From NCBI GenBank assembly GCA_009840165.1, contig VXOG01000084.1, positions 1-53,759 on the forward strand: a stretch of 53,759 nt of DNA, in the 5' to 3' direction. This document shows, piece after piece, positions 32,778 to 41,661 of the stretch; position 1 is the stretch's first letter, and every line of letters begins with the position of its first letter. A program made the position numbers and the translations under genes. This DNA comes from Chloroflexota bacterium. Lineage in GTDB: Bacteria > Chloroflexota > Dehalococcoidia > Lucifugimonadales > UBA3495. The notes under the pieces were generated by a model. It was not told where the DNA came from, ran no database searches, and saw only the letters and a list, made by a program, of their open reading frames with translations.

Positions 32778-33851
32778 TTACCCCCTGAAAATGCTGGTAA
32801 TCGGCTGGTGGCCGGCGTTCTCTTCGTAGGGTTCCTCACGGTACAGCGACAGGTCCTTCAGCACCGGAATGTCCTGGATGGAAAACAGCACGGCCCCGTC
32901 TGACCCCTCGTTGGCGTGTTCGTGCCACACCCACGGCGGCACCACGAAGAAATCGCCCTCGCTCCAGTCGAACCGCTGCCCGTCGATCACGCTGTAGCCC
33001 TCGCCCTGATAGACCTGGTACACAGCGCAACTGGTCTGCCGATGCGCCCGCGTGCGGATGCCGGGGCGAATCATCTGCGCCCAGCAGGTCATGGAACGCA
33101 ACACCGGCCCGCCGGTCACCGGGTCGCTGAACTCCATCGCCACGTCGTCAAAGGGGCTGGCGTCAACTTCGGCCAGCCGTTGCAGGGCCTCATAGGTCTT
33201 GTCCCACTTGTAGTGCCACAGCGGCGAGTAGTCCACGCTGGGCGATTCCCACGCCGGACGCAGCGCGCCCGACGCGAACTTGCGCTCCGACTCGGCCACG
33301 CCGACGATGGGCTGTTGATCCTCGGGGTACGCCTCGTAGAAGTTGGCCCGCAGGTAGCGCACCAGCGGAACGTCCAGCCCGTCCAGCCAGATCATCGGCC
33401 CGTCGCCCTCGTTGGCGTGGTCGTGCCAAGTCCACGACGGCGTCAGGATCAGATCCCCTGGTTCCATCCAGCACTTGTCGCCTTCCACGGTGGTGTACGC
33501 GCCCTTGCCTTTCAGTATCCAGCGGATCGCGGTGGGCGTGTGGCGATGCGCCGGCGCGCACTCGCCGGGCAGCAGCAGTTGCAGCGCGGCGGTGATGGTA
33601 TGCGTCGTCCCGCGATCCAGCCCCGGCGTTGCCAGCCGCAGCGTGCGCCGCTCCACGTCCCGGTCGGGCGTAACCAGCTCGCCGCTCTTCAGCACCAGCG
33701 GCTCCACCTCGGCCCAACGCCACAGGTACGGCTCCATCACCGGCAGCGGCTGCCCTTCGCCCTGCAACCATCCTGGTTTCAGCTGTATCTGGTCGGTTGT
33801 TTCGTAATACTGCCGCTCATCCTCGGTGCGAATCGTATCTGGTAGCGCCAT
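32778..33851 (-). CDS. Bicupin dioxygenase-like protein (gentisate 1,2-dioxygenase family)
   Basis: The 357-residue protein has two cupin domains. The N-terminal one carries the metal site in PAHRHTPTAIRWILKG and SWTWHDHANEG; the C-terminal one has RAHRQTSCAVYQVYQGEG and WVWHEHANEG. This double-cupin layout is that of gentisate and related ring-cleaving dioxygenases. Expected reaction: Fe(II)-dependent cleavage of a hydroxylated aromatic acid. GAGGAGG precedes the ATG. Confidence 0.85.
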   Translation of the reverse strand: MALPDTIRTEDERQYYETTDQIQLKPGWLQGEGQPLPVMEPYLWRWAEVEPLVLKSGELVTPDRDVERRTLRLATPGLDRGTTHTITAALQLLLPGECAPAHRHTPTAIRWILKGKGAYTTVEGDKCWMEPGDLILTPSWTWHDHANEGDGPMIWLDGLDVPLVRYLRANFYEAYPEDQQPIVGVAESERKFASGALRPAWESPSVDYSPLWHYKWDKTYEALQRLAEVDASPFDDVAMEFSDPVTGGPVLRSMTCWAQMIRPGIRTRAHRQTSCAVYQVYQGEGYSVIDGQRFDWSEGDFFVVPPWVWHEHANEGSDGAVLFSIQDIPVLKDLSLYREEPYEENAGHQPITSIFRG

Positions 33852-34109
33852 CGGGTAGCCTCCTCTCGCGGGCTCTCGCCGCTATCTCCGTTACTCCATT
33901 GGTACATGTGCGAATTGTAGTCGCGTCGGCTCGATATGTCACGTTAGGCTACTGTCATTGCGACCCCGCACTTGATGCGGGGATGGCAATCTCGTTGCCG
34001 GATAGAGCGCCGTTCCAACCCCGCGCTCCCACTCAATGTTAGAATCACCCACGCGCCACACGCGCACCGCCAACCGACCCAACACAACCCACAACCGTGG
34101 AGGACAATC
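33852..34109. repeat. Divergent gap with a hybrid family B/A repeat (33953-33998)
   Basis: The outer arms GTCATTGCGA and TGGCAATCTCGTTG are those of family B, but the centre CCCCGCA-CTTGA-TGCGGGG is the family A CTTGA hairpin with a C-G pair in the place of T-A. The rest of the 258-base gap between divergent genes shows no gene. Confidence 0.8.
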
Positions 34110-34670
34110 ATGGCCCGACTACCCATAGTTACGCGAGACATGGTGCCCGCAGAATTCCAGGAAGCCTTCGACGAGATGACCCGCGACACCGGCGGAACCA
34201 TCACCGGCGGCCCCTACTCCATCGCCATCAACAGCCCCGAGATGGCGCGCCGGCGCAGCAGCCTCACCAACTACCTGCGCTTCGAGAGCACCTTCTCCAA
34301 GGGCATCCAGGAGCTGGCTATCCTGGTCACCGCCCGCAACTTCGACTGCCCCTACATCTGGAACGCCCACGCGCCGGCGGCTCGCCGCGAGGGTGTCGCC
34401 GACGCCCTGGTGGACGCCATCCGCGACCGCCAGCCGCTGCCCGCCATGGCCGCCGATGAGCAGGCCATCGTCAACTACTGCAACGAGTTCTACGCCAACC
34501 ACCGCATATCCGCGTCAACCTTCCAGATCGCGCTGGAACAGTTCGGCGCGCAGCACCTGGTGGAAATAACCGCGCTCATGGGCAACTACGCCCAGACCGC
34601 CTTCTTCCTCAACGCCTTTGAGGTCGAACTCCCCGCCGACCGCACCGAACCCGTCTTGCCGGTGTCATAA
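34110..34670 (+). CDS. Carboxymuconolactone-decarboxylase-like protein
   Basis: The 186-residue helical protein of the CMD/AhpD-like superfamily carries TARNFDCPYIWNAHAPAARR, the core helix with one Cys and a His in the W-x-x-H arrangement. The second Cys of the AhpD CxxC is absent, so it is not a peroxiredoxin reductase. Its place beside a ring-cleavage-type cupin and a maleate-isomerase-like protein hints at aromatic breakdown. GGAGG precedes ATG 34110. Confidence 0.85.
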   Translation: MARLPIVTRDMVPAEFQEAFDEMTRDTGGTITGGPYSIAINSPEMARRRSSLTNYLRFESTFSKGIQELAILVTARNFDCPYIWNAHAPAARREGVADALVDAIRDRQPLPAMAADEQAIVNYCNEFYANHRISASTFQIALEQFGAQHLVEITALMGNYAQTAFFLNAFEVELPADRTEPVLPVS

Positions 34671-34693
34671 CGCCCGTCCTGCCGTTCCGCCGG

Positions 34694-35533
34694 CTACTCC
34701 AGGCTGCGCAGCAGGCTGCCGAAGCCGTCGATGGGCTTCGTCCATCCCAGCCGGCGCAGGGCCATCCAGATGGTGGCCTGGTTCACGGTGATGACGGTCT
34801 TGCCCAGCCGCCGCTCCAGTTCCTCCGCCGCGTCCAGCGCGCGCCAGGCGGTGCCGGGCAGGAAGATGGTATCGGCGTCATCCTGCGCCACCTCGGCGGC
34901 GAAATCGATGATGGCCTGCGGCGGGTCCATGTCGATCTCCCGGGGATTCATGGAGTCTTCCATCCACGGCGCTCCGTCCGCGCTCAGCACCTCGAACCCG
35001 GCCTCTTCCATCAGCGGCTTCAGCCGGTTCCGCAGGTGGTAGTTGCGGTACGGCCCTGCGATGCTCAGCTTGCGGCTGCCCATGCGTCGCATCGCCGCGA
35101 TGCACGAACTCACGGCGGTGATCGACTCCACGCCGCTGGCCTCCTCCATGAGCTTCGCCATGGACCGGTCGTAGGCCATGTATCCCTTGTGCCAGGTGCC
35201 GGAGGTGCAGGCGTACACCAGCACGTCGGGGCCGATGTTGGACAGCGCGCTGGCGCCCCGGGCCACGTCGTCGTTCATCTTGACCACGTCAAACCCGAAC
35301 AGCGCCCACTCCACCTCGTTGGCCTCCGCGCTGCTCATGCTGAGCCGGTGGCCGGAGTCGACGTGCCCCGACTCAGTGGATGTGCCCGGCTGGCTGCCCC
35401 ATGCGCCGTTCCACATCCGCTCGAAATGCACCGTAATCTCGGGCGGCACCACCCGGTAGAAGTCGGGTTCCACCACCGGGTTGGTGGCGGGCACCAATGC
35501 CCCGATGCGTCGCGTGTTAGTCAGATCAACCAT
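34694..35533 (-). CDS. Maleate isomerase / Asp-Glu racemase-like protein
   Basis: The 279-residue protein starts RIGALVPATNPVVEPDFYR, typical of maleate cis-trans isomerases and arylmalonate decarboxylases. It keeps the first catalytic-site cysteine (VYACTSGTWHKGY), but the second half reads IFLPGTAWRALD where a second Cys is expected, so it may not run the two-cysteine mechanism. A later SSCIAAMRRMG contains another Cys. It converges with the CMD-like gene. Function is inferred at family level only. Confidence 0.78.
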   Translation of the reverse strand: MVDLTNTRRIGALVPATNPVVEPDFYRVVPPEITVHFERMWNGAWGSQPGTSTESGHVDSGHRLSMSSAEANEVEWALFGFDVVKMNDDVARGASALSNIGPDVLVYACTSGTWHKGYMAYDRSMAKLMEEASGVESITAVSSCIAAMRRMGSRKLSIAGPYRNYHLRNRLKPLMEEAGFEVLSADGAPWMEDSMNPREIDMDPPQAIIDFAAEVAQDDADTIFLPGTAWRALDAAEELERRLGKTVITVNQATIWMALRRLGWTKPIDGFGSLLRSLE

Positions 35534-35610
35534 TTTCCTACGCTCCAGTCCAACGTTCGGCGTATTATACAATCCCCACCTGCAACGTTTGCAGCAAAGG
35601 AGGGAAATCC

Positions 35611-36765
35611 ATGGGCTGGTCCAACAACCATCCGAACGGTTTAATTCACTACAACCGCCAGCAGGCGTACCGGGGCTACACCCTGGTCACCAACCTCAAC
35701 GGCGATGAATCCCGTCTTATCGACATGGAGGGCCGCATCTGCCACACCTGGCGCTGCGGCCAGGGCATTGCGTACTCTTACCTGCTGCCCAACGGCAACC
35801 TGCTGCTGCGCACCGGTCCGGCCGGTCAGGAAGTTTCGTTCCTACAGCATCCGGCCACGGAGATGCTGCCCCGGGGCGGTCGTACCGTGTCCGGCGCCAT
35901 CCTGGAGCTTGACTGGGACGGCAACGTGGTCTGGGAGTACCGCTACCCGACGCTGCACCACGACTTCGAGCGTCTTCCCAACGGCAACACCCTGACGCTG
36001 GCGTGGGAGCTGATCCCCGAGGAAATCTCCCGGCAGGTCCAGGGCGGCCACGATGACGGCGAGAGCCGGGGCATGCTGGGCGACGTGGTGCGGGAAATCA
36101 CGCCGGCCGGCGAGGTGGTGTACGAATGGACATCCTGGGATCACCTGGACTTCGATGAGGACCGTATCTGTTTCCTGGAAAGCCGCGAGGAGTGGACGCA
36201 TCAGAACGCCCTCAACGTCACCCACGATGGCGACCTGCTGGTCAGCTTTCGCCAGACCGACACCGTGGGCATCGTCGATAAGGCCAGCGGCAAGTTCCGC
36301 TGGAAGTGGGGGCAGGGCGATATATCCCACCAGCATCATCCCACCATGCTGTCCAACGGAAACGTGCTGCTCTTTGACAACGGGCCGCACAAGCGGGGCT
36401 TCACCCACTCCCGTGTCGTCGAGGTAGATCCGTCCACCGATGAGATAGCCTGGCAGTACCGAGGCGACCCGCCCATATCCTTCTATAGCTACCACATCAG
36501 CGGCGCGGAGCGTCTGCCCAACGGCAACACGCTGATCTGCGAGGGCGCGCCGGGCCGCCTCTTCGAGGTTACGCCAGCCGGCGAAGTGGTGTGGGAGTAC
36601 ATCAATCCGTTCCTGGGGCAGAGCGGTTTCGGCGTCGGCGGCTCCGTCTCCGGCCTCGCCAACTCCGTGTTCCGCGCCCACCGCTACGGCCATGACCATC
36701 CCGCCCTCGCCGGCAAAGACCTCAACCCCGACCGCTACGCCAACCTGAACCGCCTGTTCGCCTGA
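35611..36765 (+). CDS. Arylsulfotransferase (ASST)-family beta-propeller
   Basis: The 384-residue protein shows repeated propeller motifs (DMEGRICHTWRCGQG, LPNGNLLLRTG, ELDWDGNVVWEYRYP, RLPNGNTLTLAWE, VTPAGEVVWEYINPF) that define the ASST family. Conserved histidines, as in LHHDFERLPNGN and HQHHPTMLSNGN, could form the active site. No signal peptide is present, although classical ASSTs are periplasmic, so this may be a cytoplasmic relative. AAAGGAGG precedes the ATG. Confidence 0.85.
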   Translation: MGWSNNHPNGLIHYNRQQAYRGYTLVTNLNGDESRLIDMEGRICHTWRCGQGIAYSYLLPNGNLLLRTGPAGQEVSFLQHPATEMLPRGGRTVSGAILELDWDGNVVWEYRYPTLHHDFERLPNGNTLTLAWELIPEEISRQVQGGHDDGESRGMLGDVVREITPAGEVVYEWTSWDHLDFDEDRICFLESREEWTHQNALNVTHDGDLLVSFRQTDTVGIVDKASGKFRWKWGQGDISHQHHPTMLSNGNVLLFDNGPHKRGFTHSRVVEVDPSTDEIAWQYRGDPPISFYSYHISGAERLPNGNTLICEGAPGRLFEVTPAGEVVWEYINPFLGQSGFGVGGSVSGLANSVFRAHRYGHDHPALAGKDLNPDRYANLNRLFA

Positions 36766-36797
36766 GTCAACACGGGACGGAAAAGAGAGGGTGCATC

Positions 36798-37697
36798 GTG
36801 CGCATATTGGTAATCGGAGCCAGCGGTTTCATCGGCCGCTACGTAATGCGGCGCATCGGCGCGTCGCCCGACCACGACGTTTCCGGCACCTACTGGGCAC
36901 GTCCGGCCGCCGATGATGGCAACGCCTGGCATCAAGTGGAACTCACGGATACTCCGACGCTGGAGAGTCTGTTCGAGCAGGTCCGACCGCATTTGGTAAT
37001 CCACCTTGCCGCCATGGCCGACGTTGGGACCGCGGAGCGGGAACCCGAGCGCGCCACCGCAGTCAACGTGGCCGCCACGGCAACCATCGGGAGGCTCTGT
37101 GAGCAGCACGGGTCAAGACTGATTTTCGTGTCCACGGAGTACGTGTACGACGGCGAGGGCGGACCCTACCGCGAGGACAGAACGCCAAGACCCAACACCC
37201 ACTATGGCCGCACCAAGTGGGAGGCCGAGCAGGAGGTGGCCTGGGAGACCGAAAACTGGAGCATCGTGCGCACCAGCATAGTGTACGGATGGCCGGAACC
37301 GGGGCAGCGGAACTTCGCCCCGTGGCTCATCGAGAACCTCCGCAACGGCCGGCCCTACCTCGCCCCCGCTGATGTCATGCGAACGCCGGTGTACGTGGAG
37401 CACCTGGTGGACGGCATCGCAAGGATGGTCGGACTCGATTGCCCGGGTATCCTCCACATCGCCGGCCGCGATTGGGTCAGCATGTACGATTTCGCCGCCG
37501 CCATCGCCAATGCGTTTGACCTGGACGCCAACCTGGTGCAACCGGCAGATGCCGATACCCAGGCCCGCGCCGGAGCGTCAACCCGTCCCGACCGGCTGGG
37601 CCTCGATTGCCGGGAAACCATGCGCCGTCTCAACCTGGAACACCCCGGCCTAGCGGAAGGCATCGCCGCCCTGAAAGCCGACGCCCCGAGTTTCTAA
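36798..37697 (+). CDS. RmlD-like NAD(P)-dependent sugar-nucleotide reductase
   Basis: The 299-residue extended-SDR protein begins RILVIGASGFIGRYVMRRIG (GxxGxxG). It has a catalytic Tyr-x-x-x-Lys in NTHYGRTKWEAEQEV and LAAMADVGTAEREPERATAVN as in dTDP-4-dehydrorhamnose reductases. It starts with GTG (36798) after AGAGAGG. No rmlA-C genes are nearby, so its sugar substrate is uncertain. Confidence 0.85.
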   Translation: MRILVIGASGFIGRYVMRRIGASPDHDVSGTYWARPAADDGNAWHQVELTDTPTLESLFEQVRPHLVIHLAAMADVGTAEREPERATAVNVAATATIGRLCEQHGSRLIFVSTEYVYDGEGGPYREDRTPRPNTHYGRTKWEAEQEVAWETENWSIVRTSIVYGWPEPGQRNFAPWLIENLRNGRPYLAPADVMRTPVYVEHLVDGIARMVGLDCPGILHIAGRDWVSMYDFAAAIANAFDLDANLVQPADADTQARAGASTRPDRLGLDCRETMRRLNLEHPGLAEGIAALKADAPSF

Positions 37698-37749
37698 ACA
37701 CTCCCGAGCGCAATCGCTCGGGTTTCAGGCAATAGCCTCGCACTCAAAC

Positions 37750-37803
37750 CGTCATACCGGCGAAAGAACGTCACCCCGTACTTGATACGGGGCCGGTATC
37801 CAG
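37750..37803. repeat. Nested family A repeats
   Basis: The outer hairpin is GTCATACCGGCGAAAG ... CCGGTATCCAG, interrupted exactly at its loop/right-arm boundary by the 26 bases AACGTCACCCCGTA-CTTGA-TACGGGG, which also occur alone at 25290. Removing them restores a standard family A copy. Confidence 0.9.
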
Positions 37804-37834
37804 GACATCCTTGCCCATAACCGAGAAACAGAAT

Positions 37835-38362
37835 ATGAACGTCCACCTCAACCGCGAACTCAAAGCCTACTGCAACGATTTCACCACCGCCCGACGCCTG
37901 CTGCGCGACCACGGCGCGGCATTCGTCGAGGTCAAGGAGCAGGTGGACCACTACTACCGCCTACCGCCCGCCGACTCCGCCGACGGCACGCGCCGCCTCA
38001 AGCTCCGCGTCGAACACGGCAAAGGCGAGCTCATCTACTACTGCGAGGGCCAGGAGAGAGGCGCCCGCACCAGCCGGTTTCAAACGGCGTCAACGGATGA
38101 TCCCATGATGGGCGATGTGCTGGCCGCTGCCCTTGGCCTCAGCGCCATCGTCCGCAAGCAGCGCGAGTTGTGGCGCAAGGACAACGTCGTCTTCAACCTG
38201 GACACGGTGGAAGGCGTCGGCCAGATCCTCGAAGTGGAGGTCCAAGCGCAGGATGGCTGCGACATAGACCTCCAGATCACCGAGTACCAACGTTTCTTCG
38301 CGCCCTGCCTCGGCAACCACATCGTCGGCTCCAACGAGGACCTGGTCGCCGCGTCCCACTGA
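37835..38362 (+). CDS. CYTH-domain protein (triphosphatase or CyaB-like)
   Basis: The 175-residue protein begins MNVHLNRELKAYC, where ELK matches the ExExK start of CYTH proteins. It has RRLKLRVEHGKGELIYYCEG, KQRELW and GVGQILEVEVQAQD, the alternating charged strands that line the tunnel. Family members hydrolyse triphosphates (thiamine triphosphate, inorganic triphosphate) or make cAMP (class IV). Which activity applies is not clear. The first Glu of ExExK is Asn/Arg-like here. Confidence 0.8.
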   Translation: MNVHLNRELKAYCNDFTTARRLLRDHGAAFVEVKEQVDHYYRLPPADSADGTRRLKLRVEHGKGELIYYCEGQERGARTSRFQTASTDDPMMGDVLAAALGLSAIVRKQRELWRKDNVVFNLDTVEGVGQILEVEVQAQDGCDIDLQITEYQRFFAPCLGNHIVGSNEDLVAASH

Positions 38363-38385
38363 TCACAGCCGTAGCACATTACATT

Positions 38386-38475
38386 GTCATTGCGAGCGCA
38401 GCGTGGCAATCTCGTACAGATTGGAGCCACTGTACCTCAACGAGGTTGCCACGTCGCTACGCTCCTCGCAATGAC
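38386..38475. repeat. Family B palindromic repeat, paired form
   Basis: GTCATTGCGAG-CGCAGCG-TGGCAATCTCGT on the left; an inverted right arm (ACGAGGTTGCCACGTCGC, then CTCGCAATGAC) ends at 38475. The spacer is about 25 bases. Confidence 0.88.
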
Positions 38476-38482
38476 AGACGGG

Positions 38483-40033
38483 TTAATCCCCTGCCTTTAT
38501 GAACTCGGCTACGCGCTCGGCGATCATCATCGTCGTCACGTTGGTGTTGGCTCGCACCACGTCCGGCATGATTGACGCATCCGCGACGCGCAGGCCGGCG
38601 ACGCCGCGTACCCGCAACCTGGTGTCCACCACCGCCGTTGCATCGTCGTCGGGACCCATCTTGCAGGTGCCGGAGATGTGATACGACGTGCTGATGTTGC
38701 GGCGCAGCCAGGCGTCCAGCGTTTCGTTGGATTCCAGGTCGGCCGCCGTGGGCGCAGTGATCTCGTCGATGATGTCGTCGTAGGCGCTATTTTGCAGCAG
38801 GGACACGCAGAGCCGCACCGCTTCCCGCAGTCGGACACGATCCCAGTCCTCTTCCAGGTAGCGGTAGTCCATGCTCGGCTGCACGTGGGGGTCGGCAGAC
38901 TCCAGTCGCAACTCGCCCTTGCCGGCCGCCAGGTACAGGCCGCAGTTGACGGTGTGGGCTGGGTTGTCGTCCCGCACCACGGTGTTCAGCGACGCCGGGG
39001 ACAGGATCATGTCGTTGGGAGTGTCGGAGCCGGTGGCGGTGTAGCGCAGCCGCAACGCCCGCATTCCATTGGGATCCTGCGGAACGCCCTCCCTGACCAT
39101 GTAGCGCACCGACACGTTGGGATGGTCGCGCATGTTCTGCCCCACGCCCGGCGACTCCATCACCACCGGGATGCCATGCGTCCGCAGTTGGTCGGTCGGC
39201 CCGATGCCCGACAGCATCAGCAATTGAGGCGAACCGACAGCGCCGGTGCATAGGATGATCTCGTCGCCCTCGACGACAAAGGTTTCGCCGCCGCTCTCCA
39301 CCTCGATACCGACCGCGCGGGGCGTTCCCGTTGCGTCATGCTCCAGCACGATGCGCCGGGCCTGCGCGTTGGGGCGGATGGTCAGGTTCAGGCGGTGGCG
39401 CGCCATATCGACGTAGCATAGGGCCATGCTCATGCGCACGCCGTCGATGTTGTTCTCCGCGCGCAGGCTGACGCCGGTGGCCTCCGGATTGTTCACGTCG
39501 GGATGGAACGGGTAGCCGGCGGCGGTGGCGGCCTGGAAGAACGCCTCTTGGGACGGCGGCCAGGTCTCCCGCTGGTGGTGGCGCACGGGAACCGGCCCGT
39601 CGGTGCCGTGGAAGTCGTCATGAAAGTCGGCGTCGTTCTCCAGCCGGCGGAAGTAGGGCAGACAGTCCACGTACCCCCAGCCGTCGTTGCCGAAGGACTC
39701 CCAGGTGTCATAGTCCTCGGGCGCGCCGCGGATGAAGGTCTGGCCGTTGATGGCGCTGGAGCCGCCCAGCACGCGGCCGCGCGGCACGGGCATGGCGTCC
39801 TGCTCCGCCGTGGCGGTGCCGGTGAACGACCAGTTGAAGGGCGAGCCGGCGGCGCGGGCCTCCAGGTTCACGGTGCCCCAGCCCAGCTTGAGCATCTCGG
39901 GCAGGTGGTTGAAGTCAGGGTAATCCGGCCCGGCCTCCAGCAGCAGGACGGAGCGGTCAGGGTCCTCGGAGAGGCGCGCGGCTACGATGCAGCCGGCCGT
40001 GCCGCCGCCGACAACGATGTGGTCATACTTCAT
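38483..40033 (-). CDS. GMC-family FAD-dependent oxidoreductase
   Basis: The 516-residue protein has the FAD-binding start DHIVVGGGTAGCIVAARLSE, GMC signature GRVLGGSSAINGQTFIRG (about residues 85-102), TGAVGSPQLLMLSGIGP (signature 2), the active-site His in SYHISGTCKMGP and the C-terminal ANTNVTTMMIAERVAEF with Asn as partner. It resembles choline/alcohol dehydrogenases. It oxidises an alcohol, passing electrons to oxygen or a quinone; substrate unknown. Confidence 0.92.
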   Translation of the reverse strand: MKYDHIVVGGGTAGCIVAARLSEDPDRSVLLLEAGPDYPDFNHLPEMLKLGWGTVNLEARAAGSPFNWSFTGTATAEQDAMPVPRGRVLGGSSAINGQTFIRGAPEDYDTWESFGNDGWGYVDCLPYFRRLENDADFHDDFHGTDGPVPVRHHQRETWPPSQEAFFQAATAAGYPFHPDVNNPEATGVSLRAENNIDGVRMSMALCYVDMARHRLNLTIRPNAQARRIVLEHDATGTPRAVGIEVESGGETFVVEGDEIILCTGAVGSPQLLMLSGIGPTDQLRTHGIPVVMESPGVGQNMRDHPNVSVRYMVREGVPQDPNGMRALRLRYTATGSDTPNDMILSPASLNTVVRDDNPAHTVNCGLYLAAGKGELRLESADPHVQPSMDYRYLEEDWDRVRLREAVRLCVSLLQNSAYDDIIDEITAPTAADLESNETLDAWLRRNISTSYHISGTCKMGPDDDATAVVDTRLRVRGVAGLRVADASIMPDVVRANTNVTTMMIAERVAEFIKAGD

Positions 40034-40163
40034 GGGAACGACTCCCTACGTGGGTTGGATTGGGGGGCATTGTACACGCTCATAAACATTGCTGGCCCCC
40101 ACTTACGATGCGTATCAGGCAAGCGCTATCTATAGCGACCCCGTTTTTTGCGCGCTTCGGTTT

Positions 40164-40192
40164 TTGCCATTACTACCCCTCACTCATATAAT
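40164..40192 (+). promoter_or_regulatory. Promoter of the second PIN module
   Basis: TTGCCA (40164-40169), a 17-base spacer and the consensus TATAAT (40187-40192), followed 36 bases later by the ATG at 40228. Confidence 0.68.
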
Positions 40193-40227
40193 CAATAACA
40201 ACGCGAAAGGATTAGAGGGTTCAACCC

Positions 40228-40560
40228 ATGAAACCGTTGCACATCGACATCCATCTGCCCGATTGGGCGGCCGAGGACATCACCACCAAGAGCCGAGACC
40301 TAGGTATCCGGCCCGACGAGTTCCTGCGCTCTCTGATCTGCTCGAACGTCGAAGGCTTCGAACCGCGCAGCGCTCGGCACTTCTCAGTTCCGTCATCCAT
40401 GGAACAACGTTTGGTCGGCGAGGGTTTCATGGTTGTCGGTCGCACTGCCGACCAGGTCATGCTCGCGCCCACTAAGGACGTGCCGTTCGAAGAGGCTCTG
40501 GCTGCGTTTCATGCCAACGGACTCAACGAGGAGCAGGTGCTGGAGATACTCGAATCATGA
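40228..40560 (+). CDS. Putative antitoxin of a PIN module
   Basis: The 110-residue protein begins MKPLHIDIHLPDWAAEDIT and continues KSRDLGIRPDEFLRSLICSN, which could be a ribbon-helix-helix type strand and helices. The tail (FEEALAAFHANGLNEEQVLEI) is acidic. I cannot name its family. It precedes and overlaps the PIN gene by four bases (ATGA), the usual antitoxin-toxin arrangement. GGATTAGAGGG lies before its start. Confidence 0.65.
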   Translation: MKPLHIDIHLPDWAAEDITTKSRDLGIRPDEFLRSLICSNVEGFEPRSARHFSVPSSMEQRLVGEGFMVVGRTADQVMLAPTKDVPFEEALAAFHANGLNEEQVLEILES

Positions 40561-40976
40561 CGCCGTGGCGCGCCATTTACGACACCAGCGCCATCCTCTC
40601 CTCCATGACTCCCGCTCCCAACCGGGGGTCAATTATTTGGCACTGGATGGAATCCGGCGTAGTTGAACCCATCGTCTCCGACTATCTCATCGACGAGCTG
40701 GTGGCGTCGATCGCCGAACCTCGATTCCGGTTGAGTAGGGATCAGCGTACCTCCATCATCACGGAATATCTCCAGCATGCCCTGACGTTCGACCGGGTAC
40801 CACCATCAGGCGCATATTGCCGCGATCCTGACGACATCCCCGTCCTGGACCTGGCGATCTGGCAGCAGGTGGACGTCATCATATCCACAGATCCCGACCT
40901 GCTCGATCTCGACGGCGAGTTTGCATTTCGGATCGTCAACCTTGCCGGCTTTCAGGCAATGCTCACATCCATGTAA
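40557..40976 (+). CDS. PIN-domain toxin (COG1569-like)
   Basis: The 139-residue PIN protein begins with AIYDTSAILSSM, carrying the first Asp. A Glu follows in YLIDELVASIA, then DPDDIPVLDLAIWQQVDV and ISTDPDLLDL complete the acidic site. It belongs to the 'putative toxin-antitoxin component, PIN family' group, different from the VapC-like protein at 8510-8953. Its likely role is RNA cleavage restrained by the upstream protein. Confidence 0.82.
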   Translation: MTPWRAIYDTSAILSSMTPAPNRGSIIWHWMESGVVEPIVSDYLIDELVASIAEPRFRLSRDQRTSIITEYLQHALTFDRVPPSGAYCRDPDDIPVLDLAIWQQVDVIISTDPDLLDLDGEFAFRIVNLAGFQAMLTSM

Positions 40977-40986
40977 AAACTTCCCC

Positions 40987-41604
40987 CTACCACCCCAAGC
41001 TCTCCGGTATCAAAATCATAGTAATCCGCCCCACCACCGGCTCGTGCTCCATCACCAGGAATTTCCCGATGGGCGCGGCGGACCCGCCCCGGCCTTCCAG
41101 CCAGCGGTCGTGCATCTCCAGGGTGTAGCCGCGGGTGCGGGCTTCGGCCTCCGCAAGTGTGGAGCAGATCTTCTGCGTGCCGGCCACCATGATGACCCGT
41201 CGTGCGCCGTAGGCGAACGCTCCGATCTGGCTCCCCGACCCGCTGGCGACCACAATCTCGCCCGTCTCCGCGATGGCCTGCACGCTGCCCACGAAATAGT
41301 CGGCGGTGGTGGTAGTGCGGCGAAACTCGCGCTGGGACGCCGCGTCGGGCTGGGCCAGCATCTGGTCGTGCAGGTTGATGTAGCGGTCGTTGCCGTCCAT
41401 GTACTGGGTATAGCCGATGGTGTCCAGCGTCTCCGACGTGCTGACGAACACCTCGCAACCCTCCGGCACCAGTTCCTTCAGCTTGACCAGCGCCGCCTCA
41501 CGACTCTCTACCAAGACAGCATCCACATTGCGGGCGGCCAGCGCCTCAATAGTGCGGCTAATCGATTCGACCGATGCCGGAGTGTGCGTGGGTTGCGAGG
41601 ACAT
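40987..41604 (-). CDS. LUD-domain protein (LutC/YkgG-like)
   Basis: The 205-residue protein matches the LUD (DUF162) domain: VFVSTSETLDTIGYTQYMDG, TADYFVGSVQAIAETGEIVV, then ASGSGSQIGAFAYGARRVIM and AGTQKICSTLAEA. LutC-like proteins take part in L-lactate oxidation with LutA and LutB, neither of which is here. The gene converges with the PIN module. Confidence 0.85.
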   Translation of the reverse strand: MSSQPTHTPASVESISRTIEALAARNVDAVLVESREAALVKLKELVPEGCEVFVSTSETLDTIGYTQYMDGNDRYINLHDQMLAQPDAASQREFRRTTTTADYFVGSVQAIAETGEIVVASGSGSQIGAFAYGARRVIMVAGTQKICSTLAEAEARTRGYTLEMHDRWLEGRGGSAAPIGKFLVMEHEPVVGRITMILIPESLGW

Positions 41605-41661
41605 TATCGTGTCTCCTGTGTGTAACAGTTACGGTTGGGCAGGACTCCCAGGCTGGGAAGT

